Assembly: GCA_002189035.1 (NCBI GenBank)
Contig: CM007992.1
Span: 434,001 to 498,000, forward strand
Direction: 5' to 3'
DNA length: 64,000 bases
From: Utricularia gibba
Taxonomy: Eukaryota > Streptophyta > Magnoliopsida > Lamiales > Lentibulariaceae
Shown here: positions 1-13,277 of the stretch, in pieces
How positions within the stretch are numbered: the first letter of the stretch is position 1
Layout of the letters: each line of letters starts with the position of its first letter
Translations under genes and position numbers: made by a program
Notes under the pieces: model-generated
Databases searched by the model: none
What the model was told of the DNA's origin: nothing
The model's input: only the letters and a program-made list of their open reading frames with translations

Positions 1-32
1 AGGGGTTTGTTTGTTAAATGATGATTCTGCAG

Positions 33-154
33 ATCCGAGGCAGGAGGAGCCCAGCTTTGAAGGCGTCGGATCCCACGGCCCCACCTCCGGTAGACACCGC
101 CGCCAGGCCAAATCCGTATATGTCGCCGGAGAGGTGAACCGGGGGGTTATTTAG
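33..154 (+). CDS. possible last exon of an unidentified gene (partial)
   Basis: The first 150 bases are GC-rich and end abruptly at A/T-rich DNA. A plausible splice acceptor (ttctgcag, ending at 32) opens a frame in phase 2 that runs 39 codons to TAG at 152-154. The reading starts PRQEEPSFEG and ends GEVNRGVI. No domain is recognisable and the rest of the gene lies left of the window. Other frames on both strands are also open for short stretches, so strand and frame are uncertain. Confidence 0.25.
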
Positions 155-916
155 AAAAAAAAAACAAAATACATTTTAGAAATACAATTTCAAATTTATT
201 ATAAAAGTGCATATCCTTTGTTATTTTTTTTTAAAAAAATTATATCATTTATTAGAGTTTATATTTAAATAAATAATCGTATTTCTTGCATATTTTTTTT
301 ATATTTGTATGAATATATGCACAATATATAAACTTTTTGGGAAGAAAAATAACAATGAATGGAAGGGTTTGAACCAATTTAGCTGCTGTGTGTTCTCCGG
401 AAGCGCAAGTCGCTATTTCTTTTCCGAAGTGCAGTCCCTGAGTCGTCGCCGTAGCTCGATTTTCATGCCGCTACTGCGGCTGAAGATTACAACGCGATGG
501 GATGAACGGCTGGTGAATCGAGGCAAGGGCCTGTTCTCCAGTTTTATGGTAAAAGATAGCTCTTTTATATTTCCGGTTGGAGAAGGGATGGAACTGGGCT
601 TGCGCCTTTCTATTTCTAAAATCATCCCAGTTTTTCAAGATCTTGTTATTCTTTTTTTGATAGTTAATCCGTTCGGATACTTCTTGGTTAAATTTGATGA
701 GGATGCTGTGATTGCTATTCCGAAGTTGTTAGAAATTCCAGTGCCAGCAGAACATAATGCGATGATTCCTTTTTTAGCGTGCCTTTTGCTTGTATGGCGT
801 CTGAAGCTGCTTTAACACTATGGCTTATCTAGGTTCTGATTGGAAAATATGCTTTTGGGGCAAAGGAGTATTGATTAATATGAACATTGAGGAGTTGTGT
901 AGCGCAGTTTGGCGAC
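155..916 (+). other. A/T-rich spacer and probable leader of the PPR gene
   Basis: Bases 155-330 are nearly pure A/T. From about 370 the composition rises to ordinary transcribed DNA. A 168-codon open frame at 309-815 has no family resemblance and sits directly upstream of the PPR start. It is most simply part of the PPR 5' leader. A good donor-like site (ATG/gtaaaag near 546) suggests a leader intron. No separate gene is called here. Confidence 0.4.
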
Positions 917-2710
917 ATGAGAGGTGTGAATCCAGAATCGAGCCATCCAGTGCTGAATCTCTTAGAGAAGTGCAAAGGCATTTATATCTTACAACAAGCT
1001 CATGCTCAAATGATCACAACCGGCCTCATCAGTCACACATACCCGGTCAGCCGCATTCTCGTTGTGTCTTCTGCTCTTGCAACTGTGTCCTACACATTGG
1101 AGGTCTTCCGCCAATTTCCAAGTCCATCTATTTTCCTTTACAACATCCTCATTTCATCCTTGGTTCAGAAAGGCCACCACCAAGTTGCTTTATCCCTTTA
1201 TGGTGAAGTTCTTAGTGAACCTGAACTCAGGCCTAATGACCATACATACCCGTCTCTGTTCAAGGCTTTAGGAGCACAACAGATGTTTAGACATGGTGTA
1301 GCCCTGCATGCTCATGTCATAAAGTTTCTCTCATTTCCTTATGACAATTTTGTTCAAGCCTCAATGCTGAATTTTTATTCCAGGTGTGGAAAAGTTGGCA
1401 CTGCAAGATGGATTTTCGATCAAATTAAGTGTCCAGATTTGGCCTCTTGGAACTCAATGTTATCTGCTTATGCTCATGTTTGTGATGAATACTCGGTAGC
1501 ATGCTCAGGTTTAGATGGAAGCATTAACTCATCCATGGAGGTCTTAAGGTTATTCAGCCTAATGCAGAAGGCATCTGTGGATCCTAATGAAATCTCCCTA
1601 GTGGCCTTAATCACTGCATGCGCCAACTTGGGGGTCCTCAGCCAAGGTATGTGGGCTCATGCATATGGCATCAGAAGCAACATCAACCTTAACCATTTCA
1701 TTCAGACAGCGCTGATAACCATGTATTCAAACTCTGGCTGCCTTGGATTTGCTAGGCAGGTGTTTCAGCAGCTGCCCTTCAAGGACACTTTCTGCTTCAA
1801 TGCTATGATCAGGGGACTGGCGATGCATGGTCACTTCCCTGAGGCTCTCGACTTGTTCCAGACAATGAAGGTTGAGGGTTTTGTTCCGGATGATTTAACA
1901 ATACTAGCCGTGTTGTCTGTGTGCTCGCATGCCGGACTGGTGGATCAAGGACGGGAGATCTTTTGTTCTATGACTAGTTCTTATGGGTTAGTACCTAACT
2001 TAGGACACTACTGCTGTCTAGTGGATCTTCTTGGCCGATCCGGGCGCATAGAGGAAGCACAGGGTATCATACTCACCATGTCAATGAAGCCTAATTCAAC
2101 TCTTTGGAGATGCCTACTTGGAGCCGCTAGAGTTCATGGAAATCTTGAGGTAGGAGAGGCTGCTTTGACGAAGTTGCTGGAGCTAGAGCCAGCGTCCAGT
2201 GGGAATTACATCCTTTTGGCAAACATGTACGCACATCTTAACAGATGGGATGATGTAAACAGAGTGAGGAAGCAGATGAAAGACCATGGAATCAACAAGA
2301 TGCCCGGAGTCAGCTTTGTCGAAGTCAATGGGGCAATGCACGAGTTCCTCATTGGTGACAGGAGCCACCCTCGTGAAAGAGATATATACTTGAAGATCAG
2401 TGAGATGAATGCCAAGCTGCAAGAGTATGGGCACCGGTCACGAGCTATGGATGTGCTGTTCGACATCGAAGAAGAGGAGAAGGAAGACTCACTTTTGTAC
2501 CACAGCGAGAGGCTTGCTCTAGCATTTGCACTAATCGCCTCAGAGCCCCACACTACCATTAGAATCATAAAGAATCTTCGTGTTTGCGTCGACTGCCATT
2601 CAAGCACAAAGCTTCTGTCGCTCATATATGGAAGGGAGATCATTGTACGAGACCGAGTAAGGTTCCATTGTTTCAAAAATGGTTCTTGTTCATGCTCTGA
2701 CTACTGGTAG
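917..2710 (+). CDS. DYW-class pentatricopeptide repeat protein
   Basis: Intronless gene of 597 aa. PPR proteins of this class bind organellar transcripts, and their C-terminal DYW domain is the cytidine deaminase of C-to-U editing. The middle carries tandem PLS-type repeats with typical phrases such as NAMIRGLAMHG and PDDLTILAVLSVCSHAG. The DYW domain spans about residues 462-597. It opens with a PG box (PGVSFVEV), has the HSE zinc/catalytic triad in YHSERLA near residue 529, the CVDCHSS metal-binding pair near 557, and ends exactly in DYW. The first ATG of the frame is at 917. A longer frame would begin with TTG at 887 and is not credible. It resembles Arabidopsis At5g43790 from memory. The target transcript cannot be inferred. 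An organelle address is expected from the family but not obvious in the sequence. Confidence 0.92.
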   Translation: MRGVNPESSHPVLNLLEKCKGIYILQQAHAQMITTGLISHTYPVSRILVVSSALATVSYTLEVFRQFPSPSIFLYNILISSLVQKGHHQVALSLYGEVLSEPELRPNDHTYPSLFKALGAQQMFRHGVALHAHVIKFLSFPYDNFVQASMLNFYSRCGKVGTARWIFDQIKCPDLASWNSMLSAYAHVCDEYSVACSGLDGSINSSMEVLRLFSLMQKASVDPNEISLVALITACANLGVLSQGMWAHAYGIRSNINLNHFIQTALITMYSNSGCLGFARQVFQQLPFKDTFCFNAMIRGLAMHGHFPEALDLFQTMKVEGFVPDDLTILAVLSVCSHAGLVDQGREIFCSMTSSYGLVPNLGHYCCLVDLLGRSGRIEEAQGIILTMSMKPNSTLWRCLLGAARVHGNLEVGEAALTKLLELEPASSGNYILLANMYAHLNRWDDVNRVRKQMKDHGINKMPGVSFVEVNGAMHEFLIGDRSHPRERDIYLKISEMNAKLQEYGHRSRAMDVLFDIEEEEKEDSLLYHSERLALAFALIASEPHTTIRIIKNLRVCVDCHSSTKLLSLIYGREIIVRDRVRFHCFKNGSCSCSDYW

Positions 2711-2911
2711 GCAATGAGCCATCGCCCAGTACACTCCTTACATATGTTATCAAATTCTGCTTGACAGCAACTAAGAGTACAGATCAAGTTTATGTCTCAA
2801 AATGAAAGATATTAAGCAGATTGGTTTCAGTTATCTGATCGATCACTTGATCCATCACCAAAGGATAAGCAATTCATTTATCTTGAAACACTAGAAACAA
2901 TGTATCATCAA

Positions 2912-4715
<1,804 letters not shown>

Positions 4716-6712
4716 TCATCTTGGATTGCTTCTTCTCCTATGAACTCTTTGCCCAGCTCCGATAACCAGAGCTTTTCCGAGTAGTCCAGTGTGAAGTCCG
4801 CAGACAACTGCAACGGCTCCACCGAGGACCAGCCATTTCCAGTTGATCCCATCTTGAACTCTGCGAGGGGTCTCAGGGTTGCTGCTTGGTGTTGGATCCG
4901 CATCTTGGGCCACTTCAGGGAATCTCATAGTGTTTCTGGCCATCACGGCACACCGGCTGAATGTCGACGAATCTAGACTCCGGGCGTTTTGGTATGCTCG
5001 GAAGCCTGTGTGTAGCTTCTTCACTGTTCCCCACATGACATGGCGAACTCCTAGTTTGGCAATGTCCCTTGGTATTCCCATGTCTTCGTAGTGGACAAGT
5101 GTGACCTCACAGGCGGAGTGCTGGCCGTCTCCTTCGTGAGATTCCACTGCATAATTTGCGGCATAGCCGGACAAGAAAGAGATATCAAGGGGTGAATTCA
5201 CTTTGCTTGGAGTGGGGAGGATTTGCACTGTACCTGGTTTGATCACCCAGCTGGAAAAGTAGCAATCAACACGCCTTGGTTTGTCACGTTTCTGCAATGT
5301 TGGGTATTCTATTCCCTGCGTTAAAAGGGCTGAGAGGATGAAAAGCAGGGAGAAATGCACCAGAGAACCATGGAACAACAGGCATCAGTGTTTGTTGAGA
5401 TTCAGATACCTTGGTTATGCAATAAGAGACGTTCCCTGCTTCCCATATTCTTTTAGCGATGATGTATTCTCGGTCACTGCAGAAGAAAGGGAACTACACA
5501 AGCAGAAAACACCATCAGTGACTATGAAAATAAAACCAGAAGTTCAGAGATTCTTCTTGATGAACCTTCTTAATCCAATGAGAAATCATCATCCCAGTAT
5601 CATGGCATTCTTCAACGATTTTTACATATGCAAGCATGGGATCCCATTTGGGCCGAAACTCATCATCCCAGAAAAAATCTTTCAGCAGCTCGGGAGTTGC
5701 ATCCTCAAAAACAGTTCGACTTTGGTATATTATTGGACCCGTCTGGGAAAAAAGGAGTGGCAAGTTAATATCAAGGCAATTTGCCTGAGTGAAACATATG
5801 GGAAGCTTTCTGGAATCACGAGGCATTGGATGGAAGGTGATAGTTTAAACAGAGTGATTCCAACCTGCGGTTCGTAACTCCAAGCTTTGTATGTTAAATT
5901 AGACGTGGAGCGCTCCATCATGCTTTGCCATGCTATTACACCATCTTTACTGCTGAGGAGATATAACAGATGTTCCAGATCTCTTTCTGTAACCTTGTTT
6001 GATTCTCTATTCGAAACTCGAATGATATCTCTGCAGAAAGAAGATGATGACATACTCAGTCTCACCAAACTGGAAACAAGAGTAGGAATTCCATCCATGA
6101 AGCCATTAGAGAGCATCATCGACTGTTAAAAGGAGAGTGTATCAATGCATTCGGAATTACTGACATCTAAATTGGGGAAAATGCTACCATATGTCAACAG
6201 TTGCAGATTCGAGTACCACAAAACCTTACCATCTAAAGGTTGCAACCCAATTGGATTGAAAAATCCAACGAAATGATGAAAAACACCCAAGCGAGGACTT
6301 CTTACCCAGCAACATCATGAGAAATATCTTCATCAGCGTCTGATAGGCTGGACGCAACTGAATGCCGATCCACAGATTCTGCTGGAGAATCCAGTTTGCT
6401 ACTTTGACCCCGAAAACGAGACCACAGTCTCCGGCCGACAGAAAAGGCGGAAAGGGCCGTGACCGCCAGCCAGAACCGCCGCGCTCCAAACCCCGGAGGA
6501 GCAGTCCAAAAGAATCGGAACTTTGACCGGAACCCAAGAAAGATCAGGCCGGTCCACCTGGGCCTCCAAGACCATCCGATGAACAAACCTATCATAACCG
6601 CCACCCAGATGGGCACCACGCAGACCAATGCATCAAGCAACGCTTCCGTCAAAGACGGCTTGTTCAAGAACTCCATCGCGTAGTTATTCAATTCGATCCA
6701 CACCCATTCCAT
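4716..6712 (-). CDS. START-domain lipid-transfer family membrane protein
   Basis: Six exons encode 448 aa: 6712-6306, 6030-5865, 5742-5566, 5493-5410, 5315-5234 and 5146-4716. All junctions keep frame and are GT-AG. The first joins VAG to DIIRVSN after a good ttctgcag acceptor. The N-terminal part has a hydrophobic stretch (ALVCVVPIWVAVMIGLFIG, residues 29-47) and aromatic/basic membrane-proximal sequence. The START fold follows, with family landmarks SRTVFEDATPE, DFFWDDEFRPKWD, DREYIIAKRIWE, KPRRVDCYFSSW and HEDMGIPRDIAKLGVR. A second hydrophobic segment sits near the C-terminus (WLVLGGAVAVVCGLHTG). Plant relatives are annotated as StAR-related lipid-transfer or polyketide-cyclase-like proteins (At3g23080, At4g14500, from memory). 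The ligand is unknown. Two membrane segments flanking START suggest action at a membrane. Confidence 0.9.
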
Positions 6713-7768
6713 CCTCCTCAGATTTCAACAACCGCAAGAAGACGATATAGAGGACAATGATCAAGGCATTACTTCCCTCCCCGGTCTCCTCCTCCATGCC
6801 CAAACGCTGATCTCCGCGGCAGATGCGACGGCTAGAGAAAGAGGAAAGTGATACCGGACAAAACACATTTTTTGTAGATCTGGATAATATTACCATTTTC
6901 CAACCACACTATGCACATAAAACAAATTATTCTCATTATTATTGTTATTTTATTTACAGATATTTTCTCATATTATTGTTCTTAAATTTATACAATATTT
7001 TTATGATATAAATTATTTATAAAATATTTTTTTTTATCATTTACTTATAAAAACGTAAAAACAATAAATCTCCACATAGAAGGAAACATCATACATTCCT
7101 ATTGTATTAGTTTATTGATCATATGTTAATCTCATACTTATCATATTTAATCTTTACTAATCTCTTTTAACGATATACTTTATCTCTATTACTTTTACGA
7201 TCTTCGCCCCCGCATTCAAGATACCTTTTCTTGAATGATTCTAATAAGCATAGAACCCGGTTCATGGCAAAAGGGGACGTCCCAAGAATCATTCTCGAAG
7301 ACCCTTTTTCATGTTCTGAACAAAAAGGGAAAACTTTGGTTCCATGGAGGAGCAGCAGCCAGGTGAACTTTTTGCTCAAGTAAAAGAACGAAAAAGGAAG
7401 CATGGTGTGCAGAAGCCTGGTAGAATTTGATGGCCTGAAACAAACAAGCCTGTGGGCTGTGGGCAATGGTGGGGGATTGCATGTATCTGGGAGCAGGAAC
7501 TAGTGCCGGAATGATGGGGGGGAGCCACCGTGCATAAGAGCAAAGCCAGATTGATAATACAAACACTGGAGGCCTCACAAGCAACAGCCTTTTATGGAAA
7601 CCAAGAGACAAATAAAGATGAAGAAGAAACTGGCAAGGATTTGGCCACAAAAGGATTTTTCTAGGCATAAAAGAGTCGCTCAACAGATCTTGTTACATTG
7701 ATGATGATGATGATGAGTTCAGTCTCCATCTCAGATGGCTTGCGCTTGCTTGGGTGTCTGTGGAAGCT
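6713..7768. other. intergenic: START-gene leader, A/T-rich DNA, TRAF gene 3' end
   Basis: Bases 6713 to about 6840 are the probable leader of the START gene (minus strand). Bases 6890-7190 are A/T-rich with no coding signal. Bases 7200-7768 are more balanced and include the 3' untranslated end of the TRAF-like gene. A short atg/gat run occurs near 7700. Open frames here are short and carry no family motif. Confidence 0.5.
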
Positions 7769-10700
7769 TCACAGACCATTTGAAGGTCTGTACACTGGGA
7801 AACCAGTGCTGCCCATGCTCATGTTCCGATACTCCATTAGGCGGTACAGATAGGTGTCATCCGAGCTTCTTGTATTCAGGAAAGGCCTCTCAGGGCCGGA
7901 GACCTGCCATTGGCTGGGGACCAAACCAAGTTGCCCATTGCTGTAGGGATGAAGGCTAGAATGGGGGATCATGTCTTGCAGTGCTGTTCCAGGGGAGGCT
8001 CCCACGAGGTAACTGTATTGGAAGCTTCCATCACTAGGACTAGGTATCCTTTCAACTCGGCATAAACCGGTGGATGGTCCAGCGCTGGAAGACAGGGAGG
8101 TGTCATCCGGGATGCCATAAATGTTGCTTGCAAAATGTGGCCTGCTGTGTGCATTTCTGAAGCATAGGTAATCAGAGCCCGGGATGAAGGTGTCAGCTAC
8201 TCCATTTTCATCATCAAGCAGATCATTGATTATGTCAAGGTGTGGGAACTCCTCCGGTGATACATGGGAATTCCGGCCTGGCATTCGGAACACTGGCAGG
8301 TTAACATCCTGTGATCTAGACTGCCGGGAAACTTCGCCGGGCAAGCTCCTTATAGCATCCCCTTGGCATGAATCTAATCGGATAGATCTACCCTGCTGCA
8401 TTGGATCATGATTCAGCATCCCAAATGGCAAAGCAGTTTTCAACTGACTCATGTCCATCCTATCTGAGCCAAACTGTGGAAACAATGAAGTTGATACAAG
8501 TGGCGCCGGTTGTGAATATGGAACTGAAGCATTTACCACCGAGCTGGAAGACTGATTAGGAGAATATGAACGTGAACTTCCAGTAGCAGGGCCACCCATC
8601 ATTGCATTTCTATAAGACAGTGGAGCATAAGCCTGAGATGCAGATGTGGAGGATTCAGGACCCAATCTACCAGCAATGCTTGCCGAGCGTGCTAATGCAG
8701 GAGCTGTAGGAACCATCGGAAGAGTAGAAACATTAACTCTGGAACTGGGAACTACAGGAGCACTGCAGGGTCTAGACACAATAGGCACCGGTGGCACTGA
8801 AAGCTTATCCGCTGTCACTGATGCTGAATCCGTTAGTGCCTTTTCACTTCTCAAGTACACTGCATCCCTGGAGGTCTTTTCAGTAGATTTTGGAGTAGCA
8901 CACTTCTGATTGTTCGCCTTGGATGTAACAACACTCTCCACTGACTTTGCTGAACTTGTGGGTATACTCGATTTTTTCGGGCTATCAGACGAGGATTTCT
9001 TTCTGACAACTGGAATACTTGAAATATCAACCTTCACCAACTTTTGAGTGGGTGGAGATGAAACTTCTTTGGATGAGCGCGCAAGACCTGCCGATGTGAC
9101 CTCAGATGCTTCTGCATTTGCATTTCTTTGCACAAAACTAGCTTCTTCTTCCTAAGGAAAAGACAGAAAGATTAGCTATTCGCTCCTGGTATCAAACAAA
9201 CAAAATGCCGATGTGCAAAGACTGTTATAATAGCAACACAGCAACCCAAATTTAATAGAGTATCAACATAACCGCATACAACAGCACCGAATTTTGTAAA
9301 AAAGAGAGGTACCTTCACAACGGGGTGCTCAGAACCATTTACCACCACGTCGTTAGAAACATCAGCAAATGCTGTAGGAGCAACGTCATCACTCTTTGAA
9401 GTTCCATTTACATGTTTAGGCTGCCCTGAAACATCCCCAGCTTCAGATGGATGGCTATTTTCTTCACCAACTAAGTCTGGCGAATCAATGAACTGCTTGA
9501 CTTGGTGGCTTCTCCCTCTGAAAGTTGTAGTACTAGCTATTATATGTGCATGAGGAATAAAAAAAATAATAATCTGCCAAGAGTGGGGGCAAGAGACTAC
9601 CTCCTTCTTGAAGGCCTTTTGCTTTTGTTGTGCTGTGCTTTATTTTTCTGAGGCATGGATGGAACCAAATCAGAAGACGAAGTGGATGAGCTATCATCAG
9701 CAATAGAGCTTTTTCCTTCAGTTGCATTTTTCACTACTGAAAGCCCACTAACCCTACTACTGCTGGCTTCTGTTGGAGGGTGTGCTTCAGAAGTATCAGT
9801 GTCCCAATTGATTGGGCTCACATCACGGTCTTCAGAATCTGGAGGAATTCTTTCACGAGCACAGTCAACAGAGTCAGACACATCAGAAGCATCTGCAGGA
9901 GGGGCAGACTTTTCAAGTTCCACGGCTTCATTAGAGTCAACAACATCTTCACTCTTAACACTGAACCTATCTTGTTCCATCTCCACTTGTACAATACAGC
10001 TAGGCTTTTCATCCCTGTTCTTATCTTTCCCTTGCGACTACGTTTCTGCTTAGCCTGGAGAATGCACACAGAAGATACAGCCAATTATTGCATGTAAAGA
10101 TCACTCGGATCCAAAAAAGCACCTAAGAACAGTATCAACTAGAAAATAGTTATAGCAAAATCAGCTTGATTCTGAGATGGGAAAGAGCAGCCCTAGTCTT
10201 GAGGTTAAACTAGAGTTAGTACATGCAGACCATAGTCCATCTGCCAAAATAAGTACCAAACTGAACACACAAGATTTTAAGTAGCAGTGTGGTATGGCAC
10301 TTGCAAACCTGCTTCTTTTTAGACTTCTTTTCTTTATCTGCCGCACCACGCCTTGATCTATGCTCAGTTCCAGCAAGCCAAGCTGCCTCCTCTTCACGTA
10401 TTAGCTCTTCTTGCTTCTTTAGAGCAACAGCCTCCTGATATGCAACTTCAATTTTGCTTCAAAGACGGCAGAAGAAAATATGAGAAATTTAGAGCAATGC
10501 AGATGAAAGGATACCTAACTCGAATGACTGCACTAAATTAAGAGCAAGCTAAAAAACCAAAGAAAAGAAAGAGACAGAAACTGCGATGGAATATAATTTT
10601 CAACAACAATTTTTTTATCATCACCTTTGCAATAGAAACTGGATGATAGCCTAAAAAATAAAATACAAGAACCAACTCAAATCCCACATGATGCCATGAC

Positions 10701-13277
10701 AGAATAAACACCTACCTGAACATATGAGCCAAGATGAATATTTCGACAGTCCAGCGGCCCAACTCCGTAAGCCGCCTCTCATCTCGTTCAATACAATCCT
10801 TGTTGAATTCTCCTCCCGCCGTTCCATCCTAAGGAGAGATCAACCAATATAGGCTTAAGTCTAGAGATGATATAGCATCCAGCTAAGAACAATGAGATGA
10901 AACTTGCAATACACCATGAAAGCAGCAGTTTCATGATGATAGCTTACTTTAGAACGGTTTTGGGGGCCTGATTCATCCTTTGGTGGCAATGGTTCAGTTG
11001 CAGCCCTCTCAAGCAGTGGCAGCACATCATCATCAAGCACAAACATATCTTTCTCCATTCTTATAATAGGCGTGGATAAATCATCAGAGTCCAAATATTT
11101 GCTCTTGTCTTTCTTCCCTTTATATGGACCTTCAAGAGCCTTTAACCCACTGTATAATGAATCCATGACAAGTGTAGACGTGACTTCTTTTTCTATAAAA
11201 AAATGCTTCACAACTACTTTCAGTATGGACTCAGTTTTCTCTTGGGACATGTGGGATCTGGAACGAGGGTCCATACTCCGCCAGAATGCACAGAAGCTGA
11301 AAATAACAATTCAGCATCTAGTTTTAGATTTCCTCCAGACATGAAATGCAAGATCCTTTTGGGCATACTCTCACAGCACAAAAAGACGGATAATGACACA
11401 ATGGCTACAAAGAAACATGAGAAACCATTTTTTACCCATTACTAAGAAATGAAAATCAGCTTAAAATGTGCTCCAGTAGAATTACATGTTGACACTAACC
11501 ACTTGTTAATACCTGGACCATCTAACTTTATCTTCTATTAGCTTCCCCAGCTTGTTTCGCCTCTCTTCCACAAATCGCCTGCAAACTTGTTCCACATTCG
11601 TTAAATATACTCGTATTAATTCCCTCCGGTACTGACAGTCAAGGCACCGAAATGGCCGATCAGCTCTTTCCCTGCAAATGAACAGATAATTTCTGAACTA
11701 TGGGGATATACCAGGGCCTGATTGGCACGTCCACGATAATAAGACAAGGACAAGTAAACAAGATCATCATGGAAAATCTACTCCATCCGGATTTATTCAG
11801 CAAGTAAATGCTAAACAATAATAGAAGCTGAATGTTAGAAATACCTGATGACTTGAACTTGAGCCTTAATTATCAAAGTATCAGAATCAATAAATCCATC
11901 AAAAACTTTCGAGAGCTCCATGAATTTCTTCCATCCCCAATCATGCTCCTTTTTCCAAAAACGATGCAATGTATCTGTATGTTTTATAAAACATTCAAAG
12001 CTCTGTTTAAAAACATTAGGTGAAAATCCAAAATTGAAAAACTCGGTAGCACTAAAATTCCACCACCAACCGGAATACTTTGATTTTTTTGGATCTTTGT
12101 TCACCACAGCTATAGTAAATTGGGCAAAATGGCTCCATCCTGTTAAAATGACGATGTTTAGGTATATCATATACTTCATTTCCCTTCCCCTCACAAGCGG
12201 TTTTCTTGGGAAAACAGAAACAACTGTTGTAGTATTACGATAATCATACCTGGCAGAAGCTTATCATGATTGGCAACACAAAGAAACAAAGAAAGGTGGT
12301 TACAAACATCACAGCCTTGTGGGTAAATCAAAATATACCTGTAATTAGAAGCTTGACCTCCATCAGTGATCAATAAGAAAACATAAGGATGAATGAACTC
12401 TAATTTCTGGAATTTTATTCATAAAAAAACCCAGAAAGGCCTATAGGCTGGGCAAGTGGATAAAAAAACTATACATCTTGGCATATCAATAACGTGGAAC
12501 ATTTTAATGGAGAAACTGCTAAACCGCATACGGTTTCAAATAGTATATTTACATCAAGTATCACAGATTCGCAAATGGCTCAAAAACCCTACCAAGAGAT
12601 TATTATTCCTCACAATTCATCAAAAAAAAAAAACTTGTGGTACCACAGAAGCAATTAAATTAGTTAATCAAAACAAATAATCAGCATAAAATGGTGAGTT
12701 TCCTATGAAATGACCAGAATATATTTCCCAATATATAACAAAAGCATAGTTAATCAAATGAACAATAAACAACCAGAATGGAAATGAAGTTGCACAACTG
12801 GTGGTACGAGATCAATTGAAAAACATACCATTTGTAACCTCCAATCTCAAAAGGGTTACTCCGAAGCTCTCTTTTGTTAATTTGGGAAAACTTATCGATT
12901 TTCCAAGTGTACTTTCCATATAACTCAGCAGGTTTTGGCCCTGTGATGCAGCAATCGAAATCTGCATTAATTGCAATGACATTCCACGAACATTTGAAAG
13001 AAACGCAGTAGTGTTGTAATCGCTTTTGAGAGATTAGGAGTAAAATCCGGAAAAGATAAGGCTGCCACAATAATAAGCCACATAATAGCTCACCTCCATC
13101 ATCATCATTATCACTATCCCAATACGGGGGCGAAGTTGATGGAACACCATTCTCAAGTTGCTCTGAAGATCTCCATTCTGCCAATGACTCGCTAGATAGG
13201 CATTGCTGTTGCTGATCACTGATATCCCCTTCGGTGGAGCTGCCAGTACCCACTTCCTCAGTTGGAACTTCAGCCAT
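7769..13277 (-). CDS. TRAF1: MATH-domain TRAF homolog 1 (MUSE13/MUSE14 type)
   Basis: Twelve exons encode about 1131 aa: 13277-13094, 12940-12829, 12338-12250, 12139-12071, 11974-11845, 11671-11513, 11296-10948, 10828-10716, 10456-10309, 10054-9601, 9517-9313 and 9151-7769. The MATH domain lies in exons 2-5 (YGKYTWKIDKFSQINKRELR, GWSHFAQFTIAVVNKDPKKS, WKKEHDWGWKKF). It is followed by a conserved helical region, a Lys/Arg-rich coiled coil (REEEAAWLAGTE, EKKSKKKQAKQKRSRKGK) and a long Ser-rich tail containing EFPHLDIINDLL. Arabidopsis TRAF1A/1B act as SCF(CPR1) adaptors limiting NLR receptor levels and also in autophagy. Exon 10 contains a one-base frame break at 10022-10032, where the sequence stops matching the family frame unless a base is added to a GGG run. 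The first in-frame ATG is at 13277; an upstream GTG was discarded. The identity is secure and the break is probably consensus error. Confidence 0.9.

Noticed and set aside
1-140. Kinase-like reading (GDIYGFGLA on the minus strand, YMSPE on the plus strand)
   Set aside because: Only a few residues resemble kinase motifs and the two are on opposite strands; chance similarity.
309-815. 168-codon open frame upstream of the PPR gene
   Set aside because: No family features; it lies in probable leader DNA with a donor-like site and would not explain conservation.
887-916. N-terminal extension of the PPR protein from 887
   Set aside because: The codon at 887 is TTG, with a stop just upstream. The first ATG is at 917. 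The same kind of non-ATG extension was discarded for the ethylene receptor (22145), WAT1 (26297), TRAF1 (13292) and ERF-a (32880).
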